Source: JAGQVA01 sp033764335 | Lineage (GTDB): Bacteria > Bacteroidota > Bacteroidia > J057 | Direction: 5' to 3' | Length of the DNA: 64,000 nt | NCBI GenBank assembly: GCA_033764335.1 | Contig: JANRJC010000051.1 | Span: 62,001-126,000, forward strand | Shown here: positions 1 to 8,445 of the stretch, piece after piece | Layout: each line of letters begins with the position of its first letter | How positions within the stretch are numbered: the stretch's first letter is position 1 | Translations under genes and position numbers: made by a program | The notes under the pieces: model-generated | Seen by the model: the letters and a program-made list of their open reading frames with translations, nothing else | What the model was told of the DNA's origin: nothing | The model's database searches: none

Positions 1-1
1 A

Positions 2-754
2 TATCCACAAGCAATTGCGATTAATCAGGCACCGGTGAGTGGTTCTGTGCGATCCAATCCTGCTACTTATACGGGCATGATGGACGAAATCAGAACGCTT
101 TTTGCTACGGCAAACAAAGTAAACGCGGCTCTTTTTAGTTTCAATTCAAAGGGAGCTTGCCCCCATTGCCAGGGATTAGGTTATACGGAGGCGGATTTAG
201 CCTTTATGGAAGGGGTGCGTTATACTTGTGAGGTATGCGAAGGCAAACGTTTCAAACCCGAAGTACTGGGCCATACTTTCCAGGGAAAATCCATCAATGA
301 TGTTTTGTCCATGAGTTTTCGGGAAGCAGCCGTTTTTTTCACTTCACCAACATTACTCAAAATTCTCCATTCACTTTGCGACGTAGGTGTTGGCTATCTC
401 ACACTCGGACAACCGTTAAGTACTTTGTCGGGCGGTGAATGTCAGCGCGTCAAATTAGCCCGTGAATTGCATAAAAAAGGCAGTATTTATGTTATGGACG
501 AACCCACAACAGGTTTACACACCTCCGATATAGACAATTTGATGGTTATATTAAACAGACTGGTGGACAATGGAAATTCGGTCATTGTGATTGAACACAA
601 TCTGGAGATCATCAAAAGAGCCGACTGGCTCATTGATTTGGGGCCGGAAGGCGGTAAAAAAGGCGGGAATATCATTTTTGAAGGCACTCCGCAAGACATT
701 CTCAATGCCGAAAACTCATTGACCGGACAATATCTGAAACGGTCTTTGTTGTGA
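2..754 (+). CDS. UvrA-like ABC ATPase, C-terminal part (partial)
   Basis: The reading frame is open from the first base, so this is the last ~250 residues of a larger protein. It carries a UvrA-type zinc module (CPHC, then CEVC about 35 residues later), an ABC signature LSGGE followed by QRVKLA, a Walker B stretch VMDEPTTGLH and the switch histidine in VIEHNLE. These are hallmarks of the second ATPase half of UvrA-family proteins, which bind damaged DNA as dimers. The signature and Walker B differ somewhat from housekeeping UvrA (LSGGEAQR, LDEPTTGLH), so it may be one of the shorter UvrA paralogues linked to drug or DNA-damage resistance; the N-terminal part needed to decide is missing. It ends 28 bp from the convergent hypE. 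Confidence 0.85.
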   Translation, partial: YPQAIAINQAPVSGSVRSNPATYTGMMDEIRTLFATANKVNAALFSFNSKGACPHCQGLGYTEADLAFMEGVRYTCEVCEGKRFKPEVLGHTFQGKSINDVLSMSFREAAVFFTSPTLLKILHSLCDVGVGYLTLGQPLSTLSGGECQRVKLARELHKKGSIYVMDEPTTGLHTSDIDNLMVILNRLVDNGNSVIVIEHNLEIIKRADWLIDLGPEGGKKGGNIIFEGTPQDILNAENSLTGQYLKRSLL

Positions 755-782
755 GACTCTCCTTCCCTCAAGGGTTTGTTTC

Positions 783-1835
783 TCAGCAAATCCTCGGCAA
801 TTGCCCTCCCGGCAACATGCCTAAAACTCGCCTTCCGCCAATAGTACTTTTCAAGACTACCTGTCCGGGGTGGTCTTCGATGACTTCGCCAATAATAGCG
901 GCATTTTTCCCTTGGGGGTTTTTTTTCAGGATTTCTAATGTTTTGTCCGCTGCGGAAGGGGAAACGATCGCTAAAAATTTTCCTTCATTTGCCACATAAA
1001 GAGGGTCAAGCCCCAGCATTTCGCAGGCTCCTTCTACCTGCGCGCCTATCGGGATTTGGGACTGGATGAGGCTGATACCGAGGTTGGACTTTTGGGCGAT
1101 TTCGTTTAATGTCGTCGCAACGCCGCCTCGGGTCGGGTCGCGAAGAAAGTGAATGTTTTCACCTAGTTCGTCCAAAAGGGTTTTCACCCATTCATTCAAA
1201 TTTGTACTGTCGCTTTGTATATCCGTTTCAAATTCCAGCCCCTCGCGCACAGACATGACGGCCATACCATGCGTAGCGATTTCCCCGTTGATAATGATCT
1301 TATCCCCGGGTTGTATGCGCCCGATAAGGATGTTGGCTTTCGGGTGTAAGGTTCCGATTCCGGTCGTATTGATAAAAATCTGATCACCCTTGCCTTTTTC
1401 CACTACTTTGGTATCTCCGGTTACAATTTGTACGCCCGATTGGATCGCTGCGCAGCGAACCCCTTCAATGATTTTCCAGAGGTCTTCCACACGCAGGCCT
1501 TCCTCTATAATAAAACTCAGTGAGAGGTACTGAGGAATTGCGCCGCACATGGCAAGGTCATTTACCGTTCCATAAACGGCCAGTTTACCTATATTGCCGC
1601 CGGGAAAAAATATAGGAGAAATCACAAAACTATCGGTCGTAAATGCCACTTTTCCCGGGAGGTGAAGGATGGCTCCGTCGTGTTGTTCGTCGAGAAATTC
1701 ATTTTTCAATAATTTAAAAACTCCTTCCTCCAGCAGGCGGTGTGTCAGTAGCCCGCCACTTCCATGAGCGAGAGTGATGACATCAAAGTCAAACTTTGGC
1801 AGGGGACAATTGGGTTGAAAGACGCGGTTTGTCAT
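783..1835 (-). CDS. hypE: HypE, carbamoyl dehydratase of [NiFe]-hydrogenase maturation
   Basis: HypE dehydrates the carbamoyl group that HypF places on its C-terminal cysteine, giving the thiocyanate that supplies the CN ligands of the NiFe(CN)2CO centre. The protein has the PurM/ThiL-like fold signature (LAHGSGG near the N-terminus, TTDSFVISP for the nucleotide site) and ends in PRIC, the invariant C-terminal tail whose last cysteine carries the modification. I start at the ATG at 1835 because it overlaps the hypD stop in an ATGA and gives 350 residues, the usual size; the same frame is open 35 codons further upstream but that part lies inside hypD and is not HypE-like. It is the last gene of the leftward hyp operon. 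Confidence 0.95.
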   Translation of the reverse strand: MTNRVFQPNCPLPKFDFDVITLAHGSGGLLTHRLLEEGVFKLLKNEFLDEQHDGAILHLPGKVAFTTDSFVISPIFFPGGNIGKLAVYGTVNDLAMCGAIPQYLSLSFIIEEGLRVEDLWKIIEGVRCAAIQSGVQIVTGDTKVVEKGKGDQIFINTTGIGTLHPKANILIGRIQPGDKIIINGEIATHGMAVMSVREGLEFETDIQSDSTNLNEWVKTLLDELGENIHFLRDPTRGGVATTLNEIAQKSNLGISLIQSQIPIGAQVEGACEMLGLDPLYVANEGKFLAIVSPSAADKTLEILKKNPQGKNAAIIGEVIEDHPGQVVLKSTIGGRRVLGMLPGGQLPRIC

Positions 1836-2926
1836 GTTGAGGGGTTGTATTGAAAATAAGCCGAACAAGCGCCTTCTGACGAGACCATTGGCGCACCAAG
1901 CGGGTGTTCCGGTGTGCATTTTTTGCGAAAATGAGGACATTGAGGCGGTTTTTTTACTCCTTTCAGAATATCACCTGCGATACATTCCTTATTTTCCTGG
2001 CCGGAAGATGATAGGTTTAGGTTAAATTTTTTTCGGGCATCGTAGCGGGAATAGGCACTTTTTACTTTGTGACCGCTCCGGGGAATGGAGCCAATTCCCC
2101 GCCAGAATTGGTCGGAAACCTCAAATACCTGACGAATTTGTTGTTTTGCCCGGATATTCCCTTCTCGCCGCACCACGCGGGTATAGGGGTTTTCCAGTTT
2201 TGTTTCTCCCTTTTCCAACTGCCTTACAGCCATCAGGATGCCTTGTAGCAGATCTACCGGTTCAAAGCCTGTAACAACAATGGGGACATGATATTTTTCG
2301 ACCACAGGGATATACTCTTCGATTCCCATAATCGTACAGACATGGCCCGCTGCAAGGAATGCATCAACCGTATGATCAGGATCTGAAAGAATGGTTTCCA
2401 TGGCGGGGGGAACGAGAACATGGGAAGCGAGAATAGAATAGTTGGTAAGACCTAGCTGATGCGCCTGAATAACCGAAAGTGCATTGGCCGGGGCCGTAGT
2501 TTCAAACCCGACCGCAAAAAACACAAACTCCTGTAAAGGGTTTTCCTTTGCAAGCTTTACCGCTTCGAGAGGGGAATAAAGCATGGATATATTTGCACCC
2601 CTTGCTTTTGCTTCGAGAAGGCTTTTTTCCGAGCCGGGTACACGGAGCATATCTCCGAAGGAGCAGAGAACAACGCCGTCGTTTTCGGCAAGCGCTATCG
2701 CCTCATCAATAGCCTTTGCGGGAGTTACACAGACCGGGCATCCGGGGCCATGCACCATCGTCACTTGCTGAGGCAATAGATCGAGTATGCCGTTTTTTAC
2801 AAGACTGTGAGTTTGGCCTCCGCAGATTTCCATGATTGTCCACGGACGGGTTACGATCCGGTGAAGTTCGTCAAGGTATTGTTGTACGATTTCCGGATTG
2901 CGGTATTCGGTGAGGTATTTCATCAT
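1832..2926 (-). CDS. hypD: HypD, [4Fe-4S] scaffold protein of hydrogenase maturation
   Basis: HypD works with HypC as the scaffold on which Fe(CN)2CO is assembled. At 364 residues it has normal length. Visible family motifs are EICGGQTH with C35, GPGCPVCVTP with C63 and C66 (thiol-disulfide and iron-binding cysteines), FAVGFETTAP in the middle, and a cysteine-rich C-terminus (KECIAGDI, QCPHF, KKCTP, EGACSAYF) that holds the [4Fe-4S] cluster. The start codon overlaps the hypC stop by four bases and the stop overlaps the hypE start, so hypC, hypD and hypE are probably translationally coupled. A second ATG follows immediately and could equally be used. Confidence 0.96.
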   Translation of the reverse strand: MMKYLTEYRNPEIVQQYLDELHRIVTRPWTIMEICGGQTHSLVKNGILDLLPQQVTMVHGPGCPVCVTPAKAIDEAIALAENDGVVLCSFGDMLRVPGSEKSLLEAKARGANISMLYSPLEAVKLAKENPLQEFVFFAVGFETTAPANALSVIQAHQLGLTNYSILASHVLVPPAMETILSDPDHTVDAFLAAGHVCTIMGIEEYIPVVEKYHVPIVVTGFEPVDLLQGILMAVRQLEKGETKLENPYTRVVRREGNIRAKQQIRQVFEVSDQFWRGIGSIPRSGHKVKSAYSRYDARKKFNLNLSSSGQENKECIAGDILKGVKKPPQCPHFRKKCTPEHPLGAPMVSSEGACSAYFQYNPST

Positions 2927-3162
2927 TCTTCCAGTTCTCCCATTTTCTTTAAATAATCGAAAGTAGTTTTTGCCTCCTCTTCGTCCACGACGCTTAGGGC
3001 TACGCCCACATGCACCAGCACATAGTCGCCGGGTTGTGCATCCGGAACCATCGAAAGGTTGACTTCCTTCAGAATACCGTTAAAAGAAACTTTTCCCGTC
3101 CGGAAAAAGTCATCCTCTGTATCGGTGATCGTTGTTATTTTCCCCGGAATAGCTAAACACAT
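2923..3162 (-). CDS. hypC: HypC, hydrogenase maturation chaperone
   Basis: This small protein of 79 residues begins MCLAIPGKI; after removal of Met the N-terminal cysteine (C2) is the iron-binding residue in this family, and H51 in VLVHVG is the partner histidine. HypC binds HypD during ligand assembly and then delivers the iron centre to the hydrogenase large subunit (HoxH, encoded in this window). The start is fixed by the need for Cys at position 2. The first 53 bases lie inside the end of hypF in another frame, an unusually long overlap for this operon. It ends in an ATGA overlap with hypD. Confidence 0.95.
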   Translation of the reverse strand: MCLAIPGKITTITDTEDDFFRTGKVSFNGILKEVNLSMVPDAQPGDYVLVHVGVALSVVDEEEAKTTFDYLKKMGELEE

Positions 3163-5464
3163 GATTGATATTTTGATTTAAAAAGGAATAGGCCAGTTGC
3201 CCAAATGATATACATTCGTCATTAGGTGATAGGGTGTTGTGGAAGTATAACTCGTATTTTTTTCCCAGTTTTTCGATGATAAGATCGAGAAGCAGGGCAT
3301 TCTGAAAAACACCTCCGCTGAAAGCCAGTTTACGCACACCTTTGTTCGCCGCTATTTTGTCTATCCCGAAGACGAGGGCAAGGTGAAAGTGAAAAGCGAT
3401 TTCACCTTTATCTACGCCTTGCCGTATATCCTCCACGATGTTTTGTAATAATGTTTTCCTGTCAGGTTCATACCGAGCGTTTTCCTCTGGTTTTCGCGGG
3501 TACTGAGTCGCCAAAGCCTCCAGCCGCATTGCCGCTTCTCCTTCAAACCCGGATACCTGCTGTATATCCAATAACGCAGCCACACCATCAAACAAACGCC
3601 CCATACTGGAGGTGTTAAGCAGGTCTTTTCGCCCCAAAATTTTCCGGTAAAAGGTCCATTCTTTTTCCGAAAAATGACGCGCCAGCAGGGATTGCACTTC
3701 TGGCAGGTCATGGCACAGAGCCAGTGCAGAAAGTCTCGGTTCGAGCGACATTTTATCTCCCAAAATATGCGGGAAATAGTCCAGATGCGCTACCCGCTCG
3801 AAATTCCCATTCTCAAAAATAAAAAACTCACCTCCCCAGATTTCGCCGGCACCCGTAGCGACAGTACCATACCCGGTCCCATCCCAAATGACCCCGAGCA
3901 CAGGATCCAGTTGGCTAAGAAGTTCGTTTTCGGCGAGTACGGCGGCAAAGTGAGCGATATGATGTTGCACTTCTTCGATCGAAATACCTGATCTTTCTGC
4001 CCAATTGCGGCCTTTTGCAGAAGAAAAATAGGCGGGGTGTTTGTCCACAATGATTTTTTGGGGCCGGGCATCGAGCAGGTTGAGCAAGTGTTGCAGGGTA
4101 TGGTCAAAATTCTCCTGGGTATCGAAATTTTCCAGGTTGCCCAGGTATTGACTGACGTAAGTATTGCCTGCATGTTGAAGTGCGAAGGTGCTTTTTAAAT
4201 CTGCGCCCATCGCCAGGACGGAATGTTGCCAACCCGGGAAACTGCGGTGAATATAGGTTGGGGCATACCCACGCGATCTTCGAAGGACAATTCGTTGGTT
4301 GTATTCAGGGGTAAACTTTACAACACTGTCGTCCTGAGGGATAAGGATATTTCGGTTGTGAATAAGGAATAAGTCTGCAACCTGGTCCAGGCAGTCCATC
4401 GCCTTTTTGTCCTCAAAAAATATTGGCGAACCACTCATGTTGCCGCTGGTCGCTACGACGGGTTTGTTCCATTTCGATAAGAGCAGTTCCATCAGGGGAG
4501 TATAAGGTTGCATCGCGCCTATATGGTTCAGGCCGGGAGCAATTCCCCTGACATCAATGCCGCTTTCCGGGTGGTTTCGCAGTTTAAAAAGCAAGATGGG
4601 GCTTTCGATTCCGCGATAAACTTCTGTTTCTGTTTTGTTTAGGTGTACATCCTTTGACAACATTTCCAGGCAGGGGTACATCAGCGCAAAAGGTTTTGTG
4701 GGGCGATGTTTCCGTTTTCGGAGGGTGGAAATAGCTTGGGAGTTGGTTGCATCACAAATAAGCATATATCCACCGATGCCTTTTAGCGCAATAATTTCGC
4801 CGTTTGCCAGTGCTTGAACCGCAATGTTTATGCACACCTCCGGAGATGGATTGGGAGGCAGATTCCGTTGTTTTCCTAGCGGGGTTTGACCCCTTGCGAT
4901 ACTCAACACCACCGCACAATCCGGGCAGGAACTGGTCTGTGAAAAATACCTTCGGGTCAGGGGATCATTATATTCAGCCTGGCAGGTTGGACACAGGATA
5001 AAGGGTGCCATCCCGGTATTTTCTCTGTCGTAAGGCAGGGCATGGATGATGGAAAAGCGGGGGCCGCAGTTGATGCAGGTAATAAAAGGATAATGAAAAC
5101 GACGGTCTTCAGGGGAGTGAAGTTCCCTGCGGCAGTCGTCGCAGAGGCCCCTATCAGGGGTGATGAGCAGGTTGCTCTGCAACGTTGAAGGGATACTTTC
5201 TACAATATCAAATTGGGTGAAAAACAGCGGATCACTTTTCTCCAGAGTGTAACGGAGAATCTCTGCCTGAGGGGGTTTGTTTCGAAGCAATTTCTGGCAA
5301 AAACTTTGGGCGGACAATGAGCATGTATTAAAATAGACATGTACGCCGTCCCGGCCATTGCATACGGTTCCGGACAAACCCAGCGACCGCGCAAGCCGAT
5401 AGACAAAAGGTCGAAAACCCACGCCCTGCACCTGACCCTCAATATGAATGTGGTAAGTGGACAC
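3110..5464 (-). CDS. hypF: HypF, carbamoyltransferase of hydrogenase maturation
   Basis: HypF makes carbamoyl-adenylate from carbamoyl phosphate and ATP and transfers the carbamoyl group to HypE. The 784 residues show the full domain order: acylphosphatase domain (residues ~4-90, VQGVGFRPFVYRLA), two zinc-finger-like modules (~110-185, CDDCRRE, CINCGPRF, CPTC, CPDC), a YrdC-like domain (~205-390, LKGIGGY) and a Kae1/TobZ-like domain (~410-770, with HHIAH and WDGTGYG). Length matches the family. It starts one base after the hypB stop. The last ~17 codons run into hypC, so the extreme C-terminus (ending NNNDHRYRG) is probably an unconserved extension. Confidence 0.96.
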   Translation of the reverse strand: MSTYHIHIEGQVQGVGFRPFVYRLARSLGLSGTVCNGRDGVHVYFNTCSLSAQSFCQKLLRNKPPQAEILRYTLEKSDPLFFTQFDIVESIPSTLQSNLLITPDRGLCDDCRRELHSPEDRRFHYPFITCINCGPRFSIIHALPYDRENTGMAPFILCPTCQAEYNDPLTRRYFSQTSSCPDCAVVLSIARGQTPLGKQRNLPPNPSPEVCINIAVQALANGEIIALKGIGGYMLICDATNSQAISTLRKRKHRPTKPFALMYPCLEMLSKDVHLNKTETEVYRGIESPILLFKLRNHPESGIDVRGIAPGLNHIGAMQPYTPLMELLLSKWNKPVVATSGNMSGSPIFFEDKKAMDCLDQVADLFLIHNRNILIPQDDSVVKFTPEYNQRIVLRRSRGYAPTYIHRSFPGWQHSVLAMGADLKSTFALQHAGNTYVSQYLGNLENFDTQENFDHTLQHLLNLLDARPQKIIVDKHPAYFSSAKGRNWAERSGISIEEVQHHIAHFAAVLAENELLSQLDPVLGVIWDGTGYGTVATGAGEIWGGEFFIFENGNFERVAHLDYFPHILGDKMSLEPRLSALALCHDLPEVQSLLARHFSEKEWTFYRKILGRKDLLNTSSMGRLFDGVAALLDIQQVSGFEGEAAMRLEALATQYPRKPEENARYEPDRKTLLQNIVEDIRQGVDKGEIAFHFHLALVFGIDKIAANKGVRKLAFSGGVFQNALLLDLIIEKLGKKYELYFHNTLSPNDECISFGQLAYSFLNQNINHVFSYSGENNNDHRYRG

Positions 5465-5465
5465 G

Positions 5466-6194
5466 TTAATGGGTTTTAAGCCACTGATACCATTGAGACA
5501 TTCCCTTGCCCGTTTTTGCAGAAATCTCGATAAACTCCGTGATATGACTTACCCGCCGGGCATACTCTTTTACCTTTTCGACATCAAAATCAACATAAGG
5601 CAGCAGGTCCATTTTGTTGATGATGCAGAGTTGAGAGGAGTGAAACATGTCGGGGTATTTGAGTGGTTTGTCGTCCCCTTCGGTTACGCTTACCATCACC
5701 ACACGGGCACCTTCTCCGAGGTCAAACATCGCCGGGCAGACGAGATTCCCCACGTTTTCGATAAACACAATTGAATGTTCGACGGGCTGTAACTTTTCCA
5801 GCGCATGGTGAACCATGTTCGCTTCGAGATGGCAGCCTTTGCCGGTGTTGATTTGTATCACCGGAGCACCCGTAACGGCAATACGGTCGGCATCATTGCA
5901 GGTCTGTTGGTCCCCTTCAATCACAAAACAAGGGATACGGCCTTTCATATATTGCAGGGTTTGTTCCAAAATTGCCGTTTTCCCACTTCCCGGCGAACTG
6001 ACGAGGTTGATGGCGAGGATATGATTTTTCTGAAAAAACTCCCGGTTTTTTTCCGCATACAAGTTGTTTTTGCCTAAGATATCCTGCTCGATTTGCAGTA
6101 CTGTTTTGCCCGACTGAAATTTTACAGACGGGGTATTGATTTCCACAATTTTAATCGTGCTGTCGGTTTGGCCACATCCACAAGTTGTACACAT
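5466..6194 (-). CDS. hypB: HypB, GTPase for nickel insertion
   Basis: HypB is the GTPase that, with HypA, inserts nickel into the hydrogenase large subunit. The protein (242 residues) starts MCTTCGCGQ, giving the N-terminal CxxCxC high-affinity nickel site (C2, C5, C7). The SIMIBI-class GTPase core follows: P-loop SPGSGKT at residues 67-73, EGDQQT, and the guanine-specificity motif INKMD. There is no long histidine-rich stretch, so nickel storage is unlikely. It lies 12 bp after hypA and 1 bp before hypF in the hyp operon. Confidence 0.96.
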   Translation of the reverse strand: MCTTCGCGQTDSTIKIVEINTPSVKFQSGKTVLQIEQDILGKNNLYAEKNREFFQKNHILAINLVSSPGSGKTAILEQTLQYMKGRIPCFVIEGDQQTCNDADRIAVTGAPVIQINTGKGCHLEANMVHHALEKLQPVEHSIVFIENVGNLVCPAMFDLGEGARVVMVSVTEGDDKPLKYPDMFHSSQLCIINKMDLLPYVDFDVEKVKEYARRVSHITEFIEISAKTGKGMSQWYQWLKTH

Positions 6195-6206
6195 ATTTTT
6201 AAGGAA

Positions 6207-6554
6207 TTAGGTGGTTGTGAAAGTTAAAGTCTTAATAACCAATTCTTTTCCTTTGATGACGGTGTTTTCATAAGAGCCACATTCCGGACAGGGATCAAAC
6301 AAAACCTGCATATCAAACACCTTCCCACAGTGCCCACATTTTGCTTTCCCTGCAACCCGATGAATAAGGCATTCGGCATTTTCCAACACAGACTGACTCA
6401 CCCCGACCTCCCAGGCAAAGTCAAGCGCCGAAAACTCTATTCCCGCCAGTTCGCCGATTTCCAGCTCGATCGCTTCTACCCGGTTCATCCCCACTTTTTG
6501 GGCTTCAGTCGTTGCGATTTCGACAATATGCGATATGATAGACAGCTCATGCAT
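6207..6554 (-). CDS. hypA: HypA, nickel metallochaperone
   Basis: HypA carries Ni(II) to the hydrogenase large subunit together with HypB. Starting at the ATG at 6554 gives MHELSII with the nickel ligand H2; an in-frame ATG six codons upstream would bury this histidine and is rejected. The structural zinc site is formed by C73 and C76 (CGHC) and C89 and C92 (CPEC). The protein is 115 residues, the family norm. It is the first gene of the leftward hyp operon and is divergent from hoxF, with 124 bp between the two start codons. Confidence 0.95.
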   Translation of the reverse strand: MHELSIISHIVEIATTEAQKVGMNRVEAIELEIGELAGIEFSALDFAWEVGVSQSVLENAECLIHRVAGKAKCGHCGKVFDMQVLFDPCPECGSYENTVIKGKELVIKTLTFTTT

Positions 6555-6602
6555 ACAGAGGGAAGTTAGCACCCATTTTATAGTTTGAGGATGACTTTAA
6601 TC

Positions 6603-6633
6603 AAGGGTTTACCATGATTAAGATCATACCCTT
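6603..6633. promoter_or_regulatory. Imperfect dyad in the hyp/hox divergent control region
   Basis: Between the divergent hypA and hoxF starts lies a two-part inverted repeat: outer arms AAGGGT (6603-6608) and ACCCTT (6628-6633), inner arms ATGAT (6614-6618) and ATCAT (6623-6627) around TAAG. The left side has five extra bases between arms, so it is asymmetric. It sits 46 bp before the hoxF start and 49 bp upstream of the hypA start, where an operator controlling both operons would be expected. No known binding motif is recognised. Confidence 0.4.
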
Positions 6634-6678
6634 TCACATTTAATCGGGAGATATTAGCCTAAACCTAAATGTCGCATT

Positions 6679-8403
6679 ATGCAACCTGTAAGTCTCGCCC
6701 GCCCGCAATTGCTCAACGCTGTTTGGGCAATGCATGACGTAAAAGGTTATCTCGCCAACCGCGATATAACACTGTTGGCAACCCTGTTTAATACTTCGGC
6801 CATAGAGATTGAGGGTGTCGTTTCCTTTTACCATTTTTTCCATCGTCAGCCCTCCGGAAAACACATCATTTACCTCAACAATAGCATCATTTCGGATTTT
6901 AAGGGGTTTTCGGAGGTGAAATATGCCTTTGAAAAAGCAACAGGAGCAACAATAGGGAAGGTGAGTTCTGACGAAAGATTTGGTTTTTTTGAAACTTCCT
7001 GCATCGGGTTAAGTGATCAGGAGCCTGCGGCATTGATAGATTTTTATCCGTTTACCGGGCTTACCCCGGAGAAAGTTGATACCATCATTCATAAACTTAA
7101 ACGAGGGCGTACTGCGGCTGAACTATACGATGTACCCGCCGACAATATCCGATATACCCCTGGTGAAAAAACAATTATTTTAAAAGATTATACACCGGGT
7201 ACGATACTCCCCAAACTAAATGATCTGGAGCCGGTTGAGGTGGTCGAAATAATCAAAGAATCAGGTCTGATGGGAATGGGAGGGGCGTTTTTCCCAACAG
7301 GAATCAAATGGGAAACCTGTCGCAAGAACGCCAGCAACCGGAAATTTGTGATCTGTAATGCCGACGAAGGAGAACCGGGTACATTTAAGGACAGGGTATT
7401 GCTAAACACGCTGCCGGGTTTGGTGATAGAGGGGATGGCACTTGGCGCATACAGTGTAGGGGCTTCGGAGGGTATCATTTACCTTCGTGCCGAGTATCGC
7501 TGGCTCAAGGAAAAATTGGAAAAAACCCTTGAAGATTTTCGGGAAAAAGGCTGGTTGGGAGATCATATTCCGGCGAAACAGCCCTTTTCTTTTGATATAA
7601 GGGTGCAGTTGGGGGCGGGTGCTTATGTCTGTGGGGAGGAGACGGCGCTGCTCAATTCGCTCGAAGGGAAGCGGGGAGAACCGCGAACCCGCAGACATTT
7701 TCCGGTAGAAAGAGGTTTTCTGGGTAAACCCACACTTGTAAACAATGTAGAAACCTTTGCTACGGCTGCCCGCATCATTGAGTCAGGAGCGAAAGAAATG
7801 CGAAAATTGGGAACAAAAGATTCCCCCGGAACAAAACTTATTTCGATTAGTGGAGACTGCGACAAGCCGGGGGTGTATGAAATTGAGTGGGGTTTGCATA
7901 TCGGTGAATTGCTGGCACTTTGTGAAGCCCATGATCCCTGGTACATACAGGTGAGCGGGCCTAGCGGTGTAGCGGTAACGATCCGGGAACGTAACCGTCG
8001 TCTGTGTAAAGAAGACCTCCTCTGCGGCGGTTCTTTTATGATATTTAATAAATCGCGCGACCTGCTACGTATCCTGTTGAATTTCAACAATTTTTTCAAA
8101 CACGAAAGTTGTGGTATATGTACTCCCTGTCGTGCCGGCAATTTTATTATGAATCGGAAACTGGAAAAAGTACAACGAGGCCTGGGTAGTCTGAGAGATT
8201 TGGTTGAATTGGAGGACTGGGGAAAAACCATCCGGGAAAACAGCCGTTGCGGGTTGGGGCAGATGTCGCCCAACGCAATTATAGACCTTATTCATAAGTT
8301 TCCCGAGTATTTCGACCAACGAGTGGACAAGTCAGGCAGTCGGCTCAGCCGGGGCTTTGACATGGCTTCTGCCGTGAAAGATTATGACGAAGCAACAGCG
8401 TGA
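6679..8403 (+). CDS. hoxF: HoxF, NAD(H)/FMN diaphorase subunit of NAD-linked [NiFe] hydrogenase
   Basis: HoxF exchanges electrons between NAD(H) and the iron-sulfur chain of a cytoplasmic bidirectional hydrogenase. The 574 residues combine a NuoE-like N-terminal domain (~1-155) with a NuoF-like domain (~165-560). The FMN and NAD sites are visible as MGMGGAFFPTG, CNADEGEPGTFKDR and VCGEETALLNSLEG. Four cysteines for the [4Fe-4S] cluster are C478, C481 and C484 (SCGICTPC) and C524 (SRCGLGQ). The NuoE-like part keeps only one cysteine of its usual [2Fe-2S] site, in TSCIGLSDQEPA; from memory the Ralstonia-type HoxF is similar. No separate hoxE is present. It is the first gene of the hox operon. 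Confidence 0.93.
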   Translation: MQPVSLARPQLLNAVWAMHDVKGYLANRDITLLATLFNTSAIEIEGVVSFYHFFHRQPSGKHIIYLNNSIISDFKGFSEVKYAFEKATGATIGKVSSDERFGFFETSCIGLSDQEPAALIDFYPFTGLTPEKVDTIIHKLKRGRTAAELYDVPADNIRYTPGEKTIILKDYTPGTILPKLNDLEPVEVVEIIKESGLMGMGGAFFPTGIKWETCRKNASNRKFVICNADEGEPGTFKDRVLLNTLPGLVIEGMALGAYSVGASEGIIYLRAEYRWLKEKLEKTLEDFREKGWLGDHIPAKQPFSFDIRVQLGAGAYVCGEETALLNSLEGKRGEPRTRRHFPVERGFLGKPTLVNNVETFATAARIIESGAKEMRKLGTKDSPGTKLISISGDCDKPGVYEIEWGLHIGELLALCEAHDPWYIQVSGPSGVAVTIRERNRRLCKEDLLCGGSFMIFNKSRDLLRILLNFNNFFKHESCGICTPCRAGNFIMNRKLEKVQRGLGSLRDLVELEDWGKTIRENSRCGLGQMSPNAIIDLIHKFPEYFDQRVDKSGSRLSRGFDMASAVKDYDEATA

Positions 8404-8445
8404 ACAATACATTTTCCGGGCTTGCTGTTTACAAAGCGGATTATT

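Noticed and set aside
1836..1940. N-terminal extension of hypE
   Set aside because: It lies inside hypD, is not HypE-like, and the ATG at 1835 gives the ATGA coupling and family length.
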